64,000 nt of DNA, taken from positions 197,839 through 261,838 of the forward strand of contig NZ_FXTS01000005.1 in the NCBI RefSeq assembly GCF_900182785.1, given 5' to 3'. The translations under genes were made by a program, and so were the position numbers. How positions within the stretch are numbered: position 1 is the first letter of the stretch; each line of letters starts with the position of its first letter. Positions 54,324 through 63,491 of this stretch are shown one piece after another. The notes under the pieces were generated by a model that had not been told where the DNA came from, did no database searches, and saw only the letters and a list, made by a program, of their open reading frames with translations. The DNA comes from Oceanospirillum linum (GTDB lineage Bacteria; Pseudomonadota; Gammaproteobacteria; Pseudomonadales; Halomonadaceae).

Positions 54324-55379
54324 TTACATCTGCTCTTTGCGAAGAATATCGATCAACTGTTTGCTGTACTTATCCTTAGCAGCGTACTCATCCCACAGAC
54401 TTGCACCAGCATCAGCCCATGCTTTCTTGTCTGCCTCACTCGGCTCAGGGCTCCATTTCAGGCCTTTAGACTCCATCTCAGAAACCGCCTCAGATTCCCA
54501 CTGACGTGACAGGCGCAACTGATCATCTGCATGAATTTCAGTGGCTTTACGTACAGCAGCCTTCAGATCATCCGGCAGTTTTTTCCAGGCGTTACGGTTG
54601 ACCACAATCGGCAGAACCTGTGCACCGGCCAGCGGCAGACGATACATATACTTTGCCACTTCAACATGGTTACCATCACGGTGATCGATCATGTTAGACC
54701 CGATAGAACCGTCGATAACACCGGTTGCCAAAGAGGTGTAGATCTCACTCCAGGCCAGGGAAACAGGAGACGCTCCCAGGTTACGCAGGAACTTACCGTA
54801 AGCTCCTGGCGCACGTATTTTCAGACCTTTAAAGTCTTCAACCGAGTTAATCGGTTTTTTGGTCAGAATATAAACCGGCGGCTGAATGTAGGGTTCCAGC
54901 CAAACCATACCCTGGGAGCCATACGCTTTGGTCAGCACATCGCCGAAACCTTTTTCGTGGAACAGCGCCTGCAACTCTTTAGGATCATCGGTACCGCCTG
55001 GCAAGCCGATTTCAACCACACCGGCCGGTAACTCACCCGCATGCATCGACTGAAATGGCGCGCCCATGGTGATCAGGCCGGACTTCACCGCACCCAGCAA
55101 GCCACTGGTGCCAACACCTTCCCCTGAGTAAAGAACCTGAACTTTGATGCGGCCATCAGACAGCTTCTCGATATTTTTTGCCATGCTTTCGTAGACTTCG
55201 CCAAAAGCTGTTCCCCGGCTATACAGATTACTGAAACGCCAATTATGCTCAGCAGCAGAAGCCTGTGTGATCCCGGTAACACCTAAAGCCAGAGCCAGAG
55301 CCGTTGCGGAAATTTTCTTCTTGTAGCGACCCAATGTGTTGTGCAGAGTTTTCTGAGTGAACGTTTTTTTTAGAAACAT
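54324..55379 (-). CDS. dctP: TRAP transporter substrate-binding protein (DctP)
   Basis: A 351-residue periplasmic receptor. Signal peptide (ISATALALALGVTGITQASA, cleavage near 43) and DctP fold with FSNLYSRGTAFGEVYESMAKNIEKLSDGRIKVQV. The conserved carboxylate-binding arginine lies in LKIRAPGAYG, the next segment reading LAWSEIYTSLATGVIDG. ATG at 55379 has AGGTGAG 6 nt upstream. A divergent LysR gene 199 bp away probably controls the operon. Ligand class (a C4 or aromatic carboxylate) is not readable. Confidence 0.93.
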   Translation of the reverse strand: MFLKKTFTQKTLHNTLGRYKKKISATALALALGVTGITQASAAEHNWRFSNLYSRGTAFGEVYESMAKNIEKLSDGRIKVQVLYSGEGVGTSGLLGAVKSGLITMGAPFQSMHAGELPAGVVEIGLPGGTDDPKELQALFHEKGFGDVLTKAYGSQGMVWLEPYIQPPVYILTKKPINSVEDFKGLKIRAPGAYGKFLRNLGASPVSLAWSEIYTSLATGVIDGSIGSNMIDHRDGNHVEVAKYMYRLPLAGAQVLPIVVNRNAWKKLPDDLKAAVRKATEIHADDQLRLSRQWESEAVSEMESKGLKWSPEPSEADKKAWADAGASLWDEYAAKDKYSKQLIDILRKEQM

Positions 55380-55577
55380 TATCGTCTCACCTGATTTTTA
55401 TCATTTTTTATGTAAGCAGCCTTTTCAGCCTACCCCTTGCGCTGGCAGATCATCACAAAAGGTAATTCACGGTTAAACCAATCTCTTTCCACCCAAGGGT
55501 TTGACTTTTTTTACGTAATGACGCAATAAACCCTGCTAAGGTTGATTATATTTACCATGAGCCTAAAGCAGGCATAT

Positions 55578-56537
55578 ATGCAAACAGCGGGGCCTCCCAT
55601 GAAAAAACCATCCCTGGGCCAGATCAGTGATTACGAGCTGAAACAGCTCAAACTTTTTAAGACTGTGGTAGAAAGTGGCGGCTTTACCTCCGCAGCCGCC
55701 GAGCTGAATATCAGTCGCCCCACGGTGAGCAACCATATCGCCAGCCTGGAATCCCGGTTGGGAATGCCTCTTTGCAAACGGGGGCGCGGCGGTTTTTTAC
55801 TGACAGATGAAGGCGCGGTGGTATACGAAGAAAGTAAACAACTTCTGATTCAACTGGATCAGTTCCGCAGTACACTCAACAACCTTGGAGAAAGTCCCGC
55901 GAGCCAACTGCGCATCGCCCTGAGCGATACCTACAGCAACGATGAACGCTGTCGTATACCGGAAGTGATGCGCTCGTACTGCAAAGCAGCCCCTAAGGTG
56001 ACCCTTAGTTTTGAAGTGGAACATATGCGTGATATGGAGCGGCAGGTGCTGAATGGAGATCTGGATATCGCTTTTATCCCTTATCACCGTAAATTACAGG
56101 GACTAAGCTATATCCATCTGTTTACCGACAATAACTATCTGTACTGCGCTAAAGAGCACCCCTTTTACCCTCTGCCAGAAGCGGAAATCACCAATGAGAT
56201 GATCTGCAATGCCAAGCTGGTTCACGCCGGATTACAACCCCATGAAGAGATCTACCACCAGCTCAGTGAGATGAATCTGGCAGGCAGCTCCTATCATTAC
56301 GAATCGCGGATCGCACTGGCCCTGAGTGGCGAGTTTATCTGCTTTCTCCCGGAAGAGGTTGCCCGGCCCTACGTTGAGAAAGGTGAACTAAAAGCGATCG
56401 CCCGGCAGCATAAACATTTCACCCTGGGTGCAGCGGTGATTTACAAACAGATGAAAAAGCCGAACCGGGCGAAAACGTTATTTTTGGAAACCATTTATCA
56501 GTATTTTGGTAACTCAACTGAAATCCCGCCCTATTGA
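55578..56537 (+). CDS. LysR-type transcriptional regulator divergent from the TRAP operon
   Basis: About 320 residues. HTH with SGGFTSAAAELNISRPTVSNHIASLESRLGMPLCKRGRGG, then an effector-binding domain (LRIALSDTYSNDERCRIPEVM, GDLDIAFIPYHRKLQGL). The start is uncertain: ATG 55578 has AGG 6 nt upstream; others at 55557 and 55599 are in frame. Its position opposite dctP, with about 200 bp shared, makes it the likely regulator of the TRAP transporter. Confidence 0.88.
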   Translation: MQTAGPPMKKPSLGQISDYELKQLKLFKTVVESGGFTSAAAELNISRPTVSNHIASLESRLGMPLCKRGRGGFLLTDEGAVVYEESKQLLIQLDQFRSTLNNLGESPASQLRIALSDTYSNDERCRIPEVMRSYCKAAPKVTLSFEVEHMRDMERQVLNGDLDIAFIPYHRKLQGLSYIHLFTDNNYLYCAKEHPFYPLPEAEITNEMICNAKLVHAGLQPHEEIYHQLSEMNLAGSSYHYESRIALALSGEFICFLPEEVARPYVEKGELKAIARQHKHFTLGAAVIYKQMKKPNRAKTLFLETIYQYFGNSTEIPPY

Positions 56538-56827
56538 GATTTTCGGGCCAAAAAGGCTTCAGGCTCTATGTAACAAGGGGTTAGGGATATTACCCTAATA
56601 TGATACAGGTCATATGTTTGACGGACACCAAACTGAACATTGAAGTCCATCCATTGTTAGACAAAAGCCTACCCCCTAAAGTCGCAAATCTATGCCTCGT
56701 CCTCGGGCTACCCCCTTGCAATATAAGGGCTGGTGGCCTTCAGCACGAAGACAACCTCCCCCAGACCCGATAAGAAACTCACCTCTGAACAGAGTAAGAG
56801 TTCATATAAAACCAGGAGTAGTACAGG
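56538..56827. other. Gene-free gap before the chemoreceptor gene
   Basis: About 290 bp. I see no coding region. A weak GCAAA/GGGCTACC pattern near 56690-56710 made me check for a c-di-GMP (GEMM) riboswitch, but the core does not match. Confidence 0.4.
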
Positions 56828-58708
56828 ATGAATATCAACTTCTCGCTCAGACAGAAGCTGATCCTTATCGTTGCCGTCATTATTGCCGGTTTCGCCATCA
56901 TGGGCATTTACAGTGTCTCCGTACTGAGCACCATGAATGATGCTTCCACCGAACAAAACCAGATTAACCAGGCCAGCACTGAAATCAGTCAGTTGCAATC
57001 CCGCCTGCTGATTCTGGAAAAACTTAAAGAGCAGCCGGAAATTAAGTCACTGAACCAGGCTGCAGAAACCGTTCGTCAATTAAAGTCCAGCTATGAAGCG
57101 CCACTAACCCAGGCCCGGAACCACCTTACGGACCAAACAGCCCGTGGCCAGTTAGGTGAAATTCTGAGCCTGATGCCCGACTACCTTAATACACTGGACG
57201 AAAGCGTCGGCCTGAGCCTAAAGCTTCAGGGCGAAAAAGGCATGATTAAACAGCTGGATAATATAGCCAATGAAGTGGTCGAAAAACTGGGAATTCTGGA
57301 CAGTTTCTCCACCACGTTTAAAGAGATCCGTAACGCTGAAAAAGACTTTCTGATTACATCCGACACCCCGCACAAGCAAGGGGTTATGGATCTGATTGAG
57401 AAGCTACGCAGTAATATGCGCGCCTTTAACTTTGAAGATATGTTTGCCGCAGATGTCGATCGCTATGAAAATGCTTATCTGGAGATGGCAGCACTTAAAC
57501 TGCAACATGCAAAAGATGAAACCAGGTTAGATCAGCTTCGCGGTCAACTGAATGAGCAGATTCAGCGCGCAACCCATCGACTGATCGATGTACTGGCTGA
57601 AGAAGCCCAGCAGAATGTACAGGAAACCCGTAACAGCGCTCGTAATTCATTGATCATCGGCAGCCTGATTCTGGTCTCTGTTGCGGTCGCTATTATTGGT
57701 TCAGTGGCAACATCCATCTCCCGCAATATGCAAAGAGCGTTAAACGCACTCAATCAGATCGCCTCCGGTGACCTGACAACCCGCATGACAAAAGGCTCCA
57801 ACCCCAGTGATGAGTTTCATCAGCTGGCAGATGCTACGAATACCATGTGCAGCCAGATTCATGATCTGGTCAGCCACATTAAGACCAGCACCCACAGTCT
57901 GAAGCAGATTTCAGATGAAACGGATCACTCCCAGCAAAATATTCAGCAAAGCAGCGAGAACATCAGCCAGCGCAGTACATCACTGGTTGCTGCAACAGAG
58001 GAGATCAGCGTGACCACCGAGCAGATCGCCCAAAGCGGTCTGCAGGTAAGTTCTGCCACGCAGGGTGCCCATGATTCAGCCCTGGATGGTGCACAGGTGA
58101 TATCCCAGGCACTGGAGTCACTGCAGTCCGTCGCCGCCGCCTTTGAAAGCACCAGCCACTCCGTTGAGCAGCTTGGTGAACAGTCCAAAGAGATTGATAC
58201 CGTCATTGAACTGATTCAGGGGGTTGCGGAACAGACCAACCTACTGGCACTTAATGCTGCTATTGAAGCTGCCCGGGCCGGAGAAGCCGGTCGCGGCTTT
58301 GCTGTTGTCGCCGATGAAGTCCGCACACTGGCAGAACAGACCGTTAACGCCACCTCCAGCATCACAGAAAAGATTGAACGGATTCAGAAAGGCACCCGTG
58401 ATGTGGTTGAGGCTATCGATCAAAGCCGGAGTGAAGTTGAAAACGGCCGCCTGCTGAGCGAAAAAGCAGAGCACTCCATCCGCCTTATTGAGCAGCAAAC
58501 GTCAGAAGCGGCAGAACAGGCCACCGCCATTGAACAGGCGATCCGTGAAGTTGCTCTCACCACAGGTGATATGGCGCAAAACATGGATAGTATCGCCGGT
58601 GAAATTAAAAACAACAATCAGGCAAACCGCCAGATATCGGACAACACCCGCGCAACCTACGAACGGGCAGAACAACTGGAAAAACTGACAGAAGCCTTTA
58701 CTGTATAA
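56828..58708 (+). CDS. Methyl-accepting chemotaxis protein with helical (HBM-like) sensor
   Basis: A 626-residue transmembrane chemoreceptor. N-terminal span about 12-32, then an all-helical periplasmic region of about 245 residues (HBM-type, as in the organic acid receptor McpS: long QL/KL-rich helices), a second span about 277-297, HAMP to about 350, and a signalling domain with EQTNLLALNAAIEAARAGEAGRGFAVVADEVRTLA near 468-500. Glutamine/glutamate pairs typical of methylation sites flank the tip. There is no C-terminal NWETF-type pentapeptide. Start ATG 56828 after AGG. Ligand not known; the neighbours are gabD and gabT. Confidence 0.93.
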   Translation: MNINFSLRQKLILIVAVIIAGFAIMGIYSVSVLSTMNDASTEQNQINQASTEISQLQSRLLILEKLKEQPEIKSLNQAAETVRQLKSSYEAPLTQARNHLTDQTARGQLGEILSLMPDYLNTLDESVGLSLKLQGEKGMIKQLDNIANEVVEKLGILDSFSTTFKEIRNAEKDFLITSDTPHKQGVMDLIEKLRSNMRAFNFEDMFAADVDRYENAYLEMAALKLQHAKDETRLDQLRGQLNEQIQRATHRLIDVLAEEAQQNVQETRNSARNSLIIGSLILVSVAVAIIGSVATSISRNMQRALNALNQIASGDLTTRMTKGSNPSDEFHQLADATNTMCSQIHDLVSHIKTSTHSLKQISDETDHSQQNIQQSSENISQRSTSLVAATEEISVTTEQIAQSGLQVSSATQGAHDSALDGAQVISQALESLQSVAAAFESTSHSVEQLGEQSKEIDTVIELIQGVAEQTNLLALNAAIEAARAGEAGRGFAVVADEVRTLAEQTVNATSSITEKIERIQKGTRDVVEAIDQSRSEVENGRLLSEKAEHSIRLIEQQTSEAAEQATAIEQAIREVALTTGDMAQNMDSIAGEIKNNNQANRQISDNTRATYERAEQLEKLTEAFTV

Positions 58709-58731
58709 GTATCGCATCAGTATGACGAAAA

Positions 58732-58764
58732 CACTGAAGCCCTTCATCTGTAAGGGCTTCAGTG
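58732..58764 (+). terminator. Hairpin terminator after the chemoreceptor gene
   Basis: CACTGAAGCCCTT pairs with AAGGGCTTCAGTG (13 bp, 7-nt loop), 24 nt past the stop, with only a modest T-tract (CTTTCT). Confidence 0.75.
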
Positions 58765-58991
58765 CTTTCTGCAGGTTAATTATTCCCCTGTCTAACCGGG
58801 GTTATCTGCAGGTTTGGCGGTTATTGTTCAGCTTTAACCAAACTATGCGTTGATTGTTATTCATTTTTTTAAACCAGACCCTTAATTAGACTGCACGTAC
58901 TTTGGCAGTATTTGTCATGGGCAGGCCCTTCCTGACTCAGACCCCTGCCGACGAATTACTTGCTTTTTGTGCCAGGAAGTTGGAGCAAACC

Positions 58992-60455
58992 ATGTTACTA
59001 AAATTAAAAGATTCACAGCTACTTAAGACACAGGCTTACATCAACGGCGAATGGGTTAATGCCCAAAGCGCTCAGACCTTCCCGGTAAAAAACCCGGCGA
59101 CTGGCCTGCATATTGATGATGTAGCTGACCTGGGCGCAGAAGAGACCCGCCAGGCTATTGAAGCCGCAGATAAAGCGATGGTTTCCTGGAAAGCAAAAAC
59201 AGCGAAAGAGCGCTCAGTTATTCTGAAGAAATGGTTCGACCTGATGGTTGAAGCAAAAGAAGACCTGGGTCTTCTGATGACCATTGAGCAGGGCAAGCCA
59301 CTAAAAGAAGCCGTGGGCGAAGTGATGTACGGCGCTTCCTTTATTGAGTGGTTCGCAGAAGAAGGCCGCCGCGCCTACGGTGATGTGATTCCAACCCACG
59401 CCGCTGATAAACGTATCGTAACCGTTAAACAACCCATTGGTGTTGTTGCGGCCATCACGCCATGGAACTTCCCGGTTGCTATGATCACCCGTAAAGCCGC
59501 TCCTGCACTGGCAGCGGGTTGCACCATCGTGATCAAGCCATCTGAAGAAACGCCTTTCTGTGCCCTGGCTATGGCAGAGCTGGCACACCGCGCCGGTGTA
59601 CCGGCAGGTGTACTGAACGTGGTCACCGGCACCAACGCTGCAGCGATCGGTGGCGAGCTGACCTCCAGCCCTATCGTTCGTAAGCTGAGCTTCACCGGTT
59701 CTACCCCGGTAGGCAAGCTGCTGATGAAACAGTGTGCCGACACCGTTAAGAAAACCTCAATGGAGCTGGGCGGTAACGCACCCTTCATCGTATTTGATGA
59801 TGCCGATATCGATGCAGCTGTAGAAGGTGCCATCGCATCCAAATACCGTAACGCCGGTCAGACCTGTGTCTGTGCTAACCGTTTACTGGTTCAGGCCGGT
59901 GTACACGATGAGTTCTCTGAAAAGCTGGCCAAGCGTGTTGAGCAGATGCAGATCGGTAATGGCACAACGCCAGGCGTTGAAGTGGGCCCTCTGATCAACA
60001 AAGCGGCTATCGACAAAGTAGACACTCTGGTTAAAGCCTCTGTTGAGCAGGGCGCTAAAATCCTGACCGGTGGTGAGCGTCACGCACACGGTGAACTCTT
60101 CTACACCCCGACCATCCTGTCCAATGTGACCCAAGAGATGCCGGTATTCACCCAGGAGATCTTTGGCCCTGTAGCGCCTATCGTTCGTTTCGAAACTGAA
60201 GAAGAAGCGATCGAGATTGCCAACAATACACCATTCGGTCTGGCGGCTTACTTCTACTCCGAAACGATGAGTCGCGTATGGCGTGTCTCTGAAGGCCTGG
60301 AGTACGGCATGGTTGCCGTCAATGACGGCATCCTGTCCACCGAAGTTGCGCCTTTTGGTGGTGTTAAAGAATCCGGTACGGGCCGCGAAGGCTCTAAATA
60401 CGGTCTGGATGAATATCTGGAAATCAAATACATGCTGATGGGTGGCATTCGCTAA
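58992..60455 (+). CDS. gabD: Succinate-semialdehyde dehydrogenase (NADP+)
   Basis: A 487-residue aldehyde dehydrogenase oxidising succinate semialdehyde to succinate, the second step of GABA use. NAD(P) motif FTGSTPVGK near 238, general base MELGGNAP (Glu about 258), catalytic NAGQTCVCANR (Cys about 292; a second cysteine two residues on, the redox pair of GabD). ATG at 58992 has GGAG 7 nt upstream; an earlier in-frame start at 58902 is not convincing. It is 94 bp before gabT and probably in one operon. Confidence 0.93.
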   Translation: MLLKLKDSQLLKTQAYINGEWVNAQSAQTFPVKNPATGLHIDDVADLGAEETRQAIEAADKAMVSWKAKTAKERSVILKKWFDLMVEAKEDLGLLMTIEQGKPLKEAVGEVMYGASFIEWFAEEGRRAYGDVIPTHAADKRIVTVKQPIGVVAAITPWNFPVAMITRKAAPALAAGCTIVIKPSEETPFCALAMAELAHRAGVPAGVLNVVTGTNAAAIGGELTSSPIVRKLSFTGSTPVGKLLMKQCADTVKKTSMELGGNAPFIVFDDADIDAAVEGAIASKYRNAGQTCVCANRLLVQAGVHDEFSEKLAKRVEQMQIGNGTTPGVEVGPLINKAAIDKVDTLVKASVEQGAKILTGGERHAHGELFYTPTILSNVTQEMPVFTQEIFGPVAPIVRFETEEEAIEIANNTPFGLAAYFYSETMSRVWRVSEGLEYGMVAVNDGILSTEVAPFGGVKESGTGREGSKYGLDEYLEIKYMLMGGIR

Positions 60456-60549
60456 GCGAAACACCTTCACTCAGGCGTCGGTAATGGACGCCTGCTTCCC
60501 CTTTTTGTGTGTGGCCGCCATGGCGTGCCTTTATTTGTGGAGTTAAAAC

Positions 60550-61830
60550 ATGTCAACGAATGCATCTTTGCAGGAACGTAAGAATAAAGTTTTCGCAGTA
60601 GGTCAGGGCAACCTGGCTCAGGCTTTCATTGAGCGCGGTCAGAACGCAGAAATGTGGGATGTTGAAGGTAACCGCTACATCGACTTTGCTGCAGGTATCG
60701 CGGTACTCAATACCGGCCACTGCCACCCTAAAGTAATTGAAGCAGTTAAAGCTCAGACAGAAAAACTGACCCACACCTGCACCACCGTAACACCTTACGA
60801 GCCTGCGGTTGAACTGGCAGAGAAGCTGGTTGATATTGCCCCTATCTCTGGCGACAAAAAAGCGATCTTCGTAACGACAGGTGCTGAAGCGGTTGAGAAC
60901 TGTGTAAAAATCGCACGTGCTCACACCGGTCGTCCGGGCGTAATCGCATTCAATGGCGGTTTCCACGGTCGTACCAACATGACCATGGCACTGACCGGTA
61001 AAGTGGTTCCTTACAAAGCACAGTTCGGGCCTTTCCCAGCGGGTGTTTACCACGCGCCTTACCCGAACGAACTGCACGGTGTCAGCATTGAAGACTCTCT
61101 GAAAGCGCTGAAAATGCTGTTCACTTGTGACATCGAAGCATCTCAGGTTGCAGCAATCATCATCGAGCCAGTACAGGGCGAAGGTGGTTTCTATCAGGCT
61201 CCTGCTGAATTCCTGCAGGAACTGCGTAAAATCTGTGACGAGCACGGCATCATGCTGATCGCTGACGAGATCCAGAACGGTTTCGGTCGTACCGGTAAGA
61301 TGTTCGCTATCGAACACGCTGGCGTTGAACCTGACCTGATGACTATGGCGAAAGGTATTGCCGGTGGTTTCCCACTGTCTGCGGTTGTTGGTAAAGCAGC
61401 CGTTATGGATTCATCCCCTGCTGGTGGCCTGGGTGGTACTTACGCAGGTTCTCCAATTGCTTGTGCAGCGGCCCTGGCAGTACTGGACGTGATCAAAGAA
61501 GAGAACCTGGTTGAACGCGCTGTATCCATTGGCGACCAGATGAATCAACGCCTGAGCGCCATGAAAGAAGAGCATGGTCAGGTGATTGGTGCTGTTCGTA
61601 ATCTGGGCTGCATGATCGCAATGGAACTGGTTCAGGATGGCGACATCAACAAGCCAAACCCTGAACTGACCAAAGCTCTGGTTGCTGCGGCACCTAAGCA
61701 CGGTCTGATCCTGCTGTCTTGCGGTATCCGCGCTAACGTTATCCGCTTCCTGCCTGCTCTGACTATGAGCGATGAAGTGCTGAACGAAGGTCTGGATATC
61801 CTGGCTAAGATGATCGCTGAGCACGCTTGA
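60550..61830 (+). CDS. gabT: 4-aminobutyrate transaminase
   Basis: A 426-residue class III aminotransferase that converts GABA and 2-oxoglutarate to succinate semialdehyde and glutamate. PLP marks: TTGAEAVENCVKIAR near 117, the NGGFHGRT segment near 136, the ADEIQNGFGRTG aspartate near 239 and PLP-lysine in TMAKGIAGG (Lys about 268). It pairs with gabD for full GABA degradation. ATG at 60550 has GGAG 9 nt upstream. A strong terminator follows 30 bp on. Codon use is biased (CTG, GGT, GCT), suggesting strong expression. Confidence 0.95.
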   Translation: MSTNASLQERKNKVFAVGQGNLAQAFIERGQNAEMWDVEGNRYIDFAAGIAVLNTGHCHPKVIEAVKAQTEKLTHTCTTVTPYEPAVELAEKLVDIAPISGDKKAIFVTTGAEAVENCVKIARAHTGRPGVIAFNGGFHGRTNMTMALTGKVVPYKAQFGPFPAGVYHAPYPNELHGVSIEDSLKALKMLFTCDIEASQVAAIIIEPVQGEGGFYQAPAEFLQELRKICDEHGIMLIADEIQNGFGRTGKMFAIEHAGVEPDLMTMAKGIAGGFPLSAVVGKAAVMDSSPAGGLGGTYAGSPIACAAALAVLDVIKEENLVERAVSIGDQMNQRLSAMKEEHGQVIGAVRNLGCMIAMELVQDGDINKPNPELTKALVAAAPKHGLILLSCGIRANVIRFLPALTMSDEVLNEGLDILAKMIAEHA

Positions 61831-61859
61831 TACTATTAAGCACGCTAGAGTGATACCCA

Positions 61860-61889
61860 ATACCCCGGCCTAGGCCGGGGTATTTTTTT
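61860..61889 (+). terminator. Rho-independent terminator after gabT
   Basis: ATACCCCGGCC-TA-GGCCGGGGTAT perfect palindrome followed by T7. Confidence 0.95.
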
Positions 61890-61934
61890 GGGTGGGGTTT
61901 GGGGATTGGGAGACTGAGAAGGGATTTACCAAGC

Positions 61935-62012
61935 ACTCCCCTACCGGACTAGCTCCCACAGACTCGCTCCCACGTACTGAGGCAAAACTAGCTCCCACGC
62001 TCCGCGTGGTAG
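61935..62012. repeat. REP-like gctcccac repeats
   Basis: Three GCTCCCAC copies within about 60 bp, two inside ACTAGCTCCCAC, the last extending into the small palindrome CCACGC-TCC-GCGTGG. It resembles the REP-type intergenic repeats of gammaproteobacteria, and copies occur near 2.28-2.31 kb too. Confidence 0.5.
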
Positions 62013-62021
62013 CTTTCAACG

Positions 62022-62282
62022 AGCCTGTAGAAAAACCTGTTTTCAGCCAGCTTTTCTCGCAGCAGCTCGTTTTCTGTTGTTTATTTTCGATGGCTGGTTT
62101 TTATCGGCCATCGTTTGTTTATTCTGTGTTTCTGGCCTTTTCAGAAATCAAATGATCCCAGCTGTCACTGATCCAGGTACACCATCGGCGTTTGGTTGTC
62201 GTCGTGTTTGAACCGGGCTATCACCGCCTCCTACATTTCAAAACCTGTTCAGGTCATAGTTCGGGAGGTTTTTCTACAGGCT
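62022..62282. mobile_element. 261-bp decayed IS1182-like element with 17-bp perfect inverted ends
   Basis: AGCCTGTAGAAAAACCT at 62022-62038 is repeated exactly in inverted form at 62266-62282. Just inside the right end, on the minus strand, a GTG at 62224 starts 19 codons reading IARFKHDDNQTPMVYLDQ, like the N-terminus of IS1182-family transposases (ARFKHYDxNQxxMxPVSL), ending in a stop at 62165. The middle is deleted, so it is a MITE-like relic. No target-site duplication is obvious. Family assignment is from memory and is tentative. Confidence 0.5.
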
Positions 62283-62340
62283 GAAGGCCAAGCGAAGCGG
62301 CGGCTAAAAGCCGTCAGCCTTGCGCGATTGGCTAGGCGGC

Positions 62341-63141
62341 TTAACTCGCAGCATCGACCAAGCGGCCAAGCAAGTCGTTATGCATGTACGTGGTCTGATT
62401 AACCGGTATTTCCAATTTAACATTGCCGGGACGCAGTATCTCCCCTGGCTGTACCAACCAGTTCTCAAACCCTTTATTAAACCGGTTCCACTTGGCCTTT
62501 TCTTCCCTTCTTTTAGAAAGAACGATGTAAAACCAGTAACTCTTTATAATTACAGCCCTTACTATGAATCGATTGCTTAATGGGCCATCGTAGCTGATGT
62601 CCGTACATCGAAAAAACTCCGGCTCAAGCTGACCGGTATAACCTTGCTCTGGAATGTGCATCGTGGACGACGTCACAATCAACAACCTAAGCTGAACATC
62701 GTTTGGTTTATATCCCCCATCGAGTATGTAATCCGAAAATTTATCGTGGGCCTTTATCTTTCCGTTTTCTTCGTCCTGAGTTCGTGCAGAGTTGAATGAT
62801 ATTTTCAATAAACCTCGCAGCAGCTTTTCATAGTTATACCCAAACGACGCAGGCTGCCCAGGGGCGATTACTGTATGGAAATAAGAGTCGTATAGTTCAC
62901 ATAAGTACCTATCGAGGCTGCTTAATTTTATATTGTTGCATGATGCACAAACATCTCTTATCACTGGATCAGATTTAAAGAAACGGTCCACTTTCTTGTT
63001 GTAGATTACACCGTCAGAACCAAAACGCTTGATAAATCCATTAGGCCAAATATGTTCTTTAGTTAATGGTTGGTTTTTTTTGCAATACGCACAACTTTTA
63101 CTCAACACCAACTCCCGAGATCGATCAGACACGCCTAACAT
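62341..63141 (-). CDS. HNH-type zinc-finger protein, unknown role
   Basis: A 266-residue protein with an N-terminal CxxC (C17, C20), KEHIWP (E29, H30) and a second C-x2-C (DVCASCNN, about 65-68), the pattern of an HNH-like nuclease fold with structural zinc. The rest is polar and without a family I recognise. It is A/T-richer than the neighbouring genes and lies among decayed mobile sequences, so it is probably horizontally acquired. ATG 63141 lies inside an inverted repeat (63133-63298). Could be a defence or mobile-element endonuclease; not shown. Confidence 0.7.
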   Translation of the reverse strand: MLGVSDRSRELVLSKSCAYCKKNQPLTKEHIWPNGFIKRFGSDGVIYNKKVDRFFKSDPVIRDVCASCNNIKLSSLDRYLCELYDSYFHTVIAPGQPASFGYNYEKLLRGLLKISFNSARTQDEENGKIKAHDKFSDYILDGGYKPNDVQLRLLIVTSSTMHIPEQGYTGQLEPEFFRCTDISYDGPLSNRFIVRAVIIKSYWFYIVLSKRREEKAKWNRFNKGFENWLVQPGEILRPGNVKLEIPVNQTTYMHNDLLGRLVDAAS

Positions 63142-63298
63142 CTCTGGACGCCCCTATTTTGGCAAGTAGTTTCCGATAACATAAAAAGGTTTGCAGCCAT
63201 CTATTCGGATTTTAATCGGGCGTTCGCCCTATCCCTGATGAGCTTCGCTGATCTGGTTCTAATCATTTTAGCGTTCTCTTATCGGAACGATGTTAGGG
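63133..63298. repeat. Nested inverted repeats resembling an attC-like site
   Basis: GCCTAACATC (63133-63142) is mirrored by GATGTTAGGG (63289-63298), and TTTCCGATAA (63170-63179) by TTATCGGAA (63279-63287). The ends match integron RYYYAAC/GTTRRRY, but the spacing between the arms is asymmetric. The span also holds a GGGCG-TTCG hairpin near 63230. Confidence 0.4.
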
Positions 63299-63359
63299 CC
63301 AGAGTGTCCAGATCACAGGTTCAACCTGTCGTGTTATCTTTGATACTACCTGCGCAAAA

Positions 63360-63491
63360 TCAGGCTTCCTCTACTCTTTGATAACGAACGCCTTTGGCTA
63401 ACAATGCCCAGGCTATCCGCGCTAACTTATTCGCCAATGCCACAATCACTTTGTTTTTGTGCATTCGGCTTTCCAAACTCTGTATCCAGTT
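63360..63491 (-). pseudogene. C-terminal remnant of an IS110-family transposase
   Basis: Forty-three codons on the minus strand read WIQSLESRMHKNKVIVALANKLARIAWALLAKGVRY and end at TGA 63360-63362. This matches the conserved C-terminal ANKxARIAWALL segment of IS110/IS1111 transposases. Upstream codons run into a stop (TAA) one codon before, so only the tail remains. Confidence 0.75.

Noticed and set aside
56640..56720. Possible c-di-GMP-I (GEMM) riboswitch before the chemoreceptor gene
   Set aside because: GTCGCAAAT and GGGCTACC recall the core, but the first conserved GCAAA arm and the P3 stem are missing and the distance between the conserved blocks is too short.
60553..61317. A 254-codon open frame antisense to gabT
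   Set aside because: Another shadow of a codon-biased gene; the sense frame is complete GabT.
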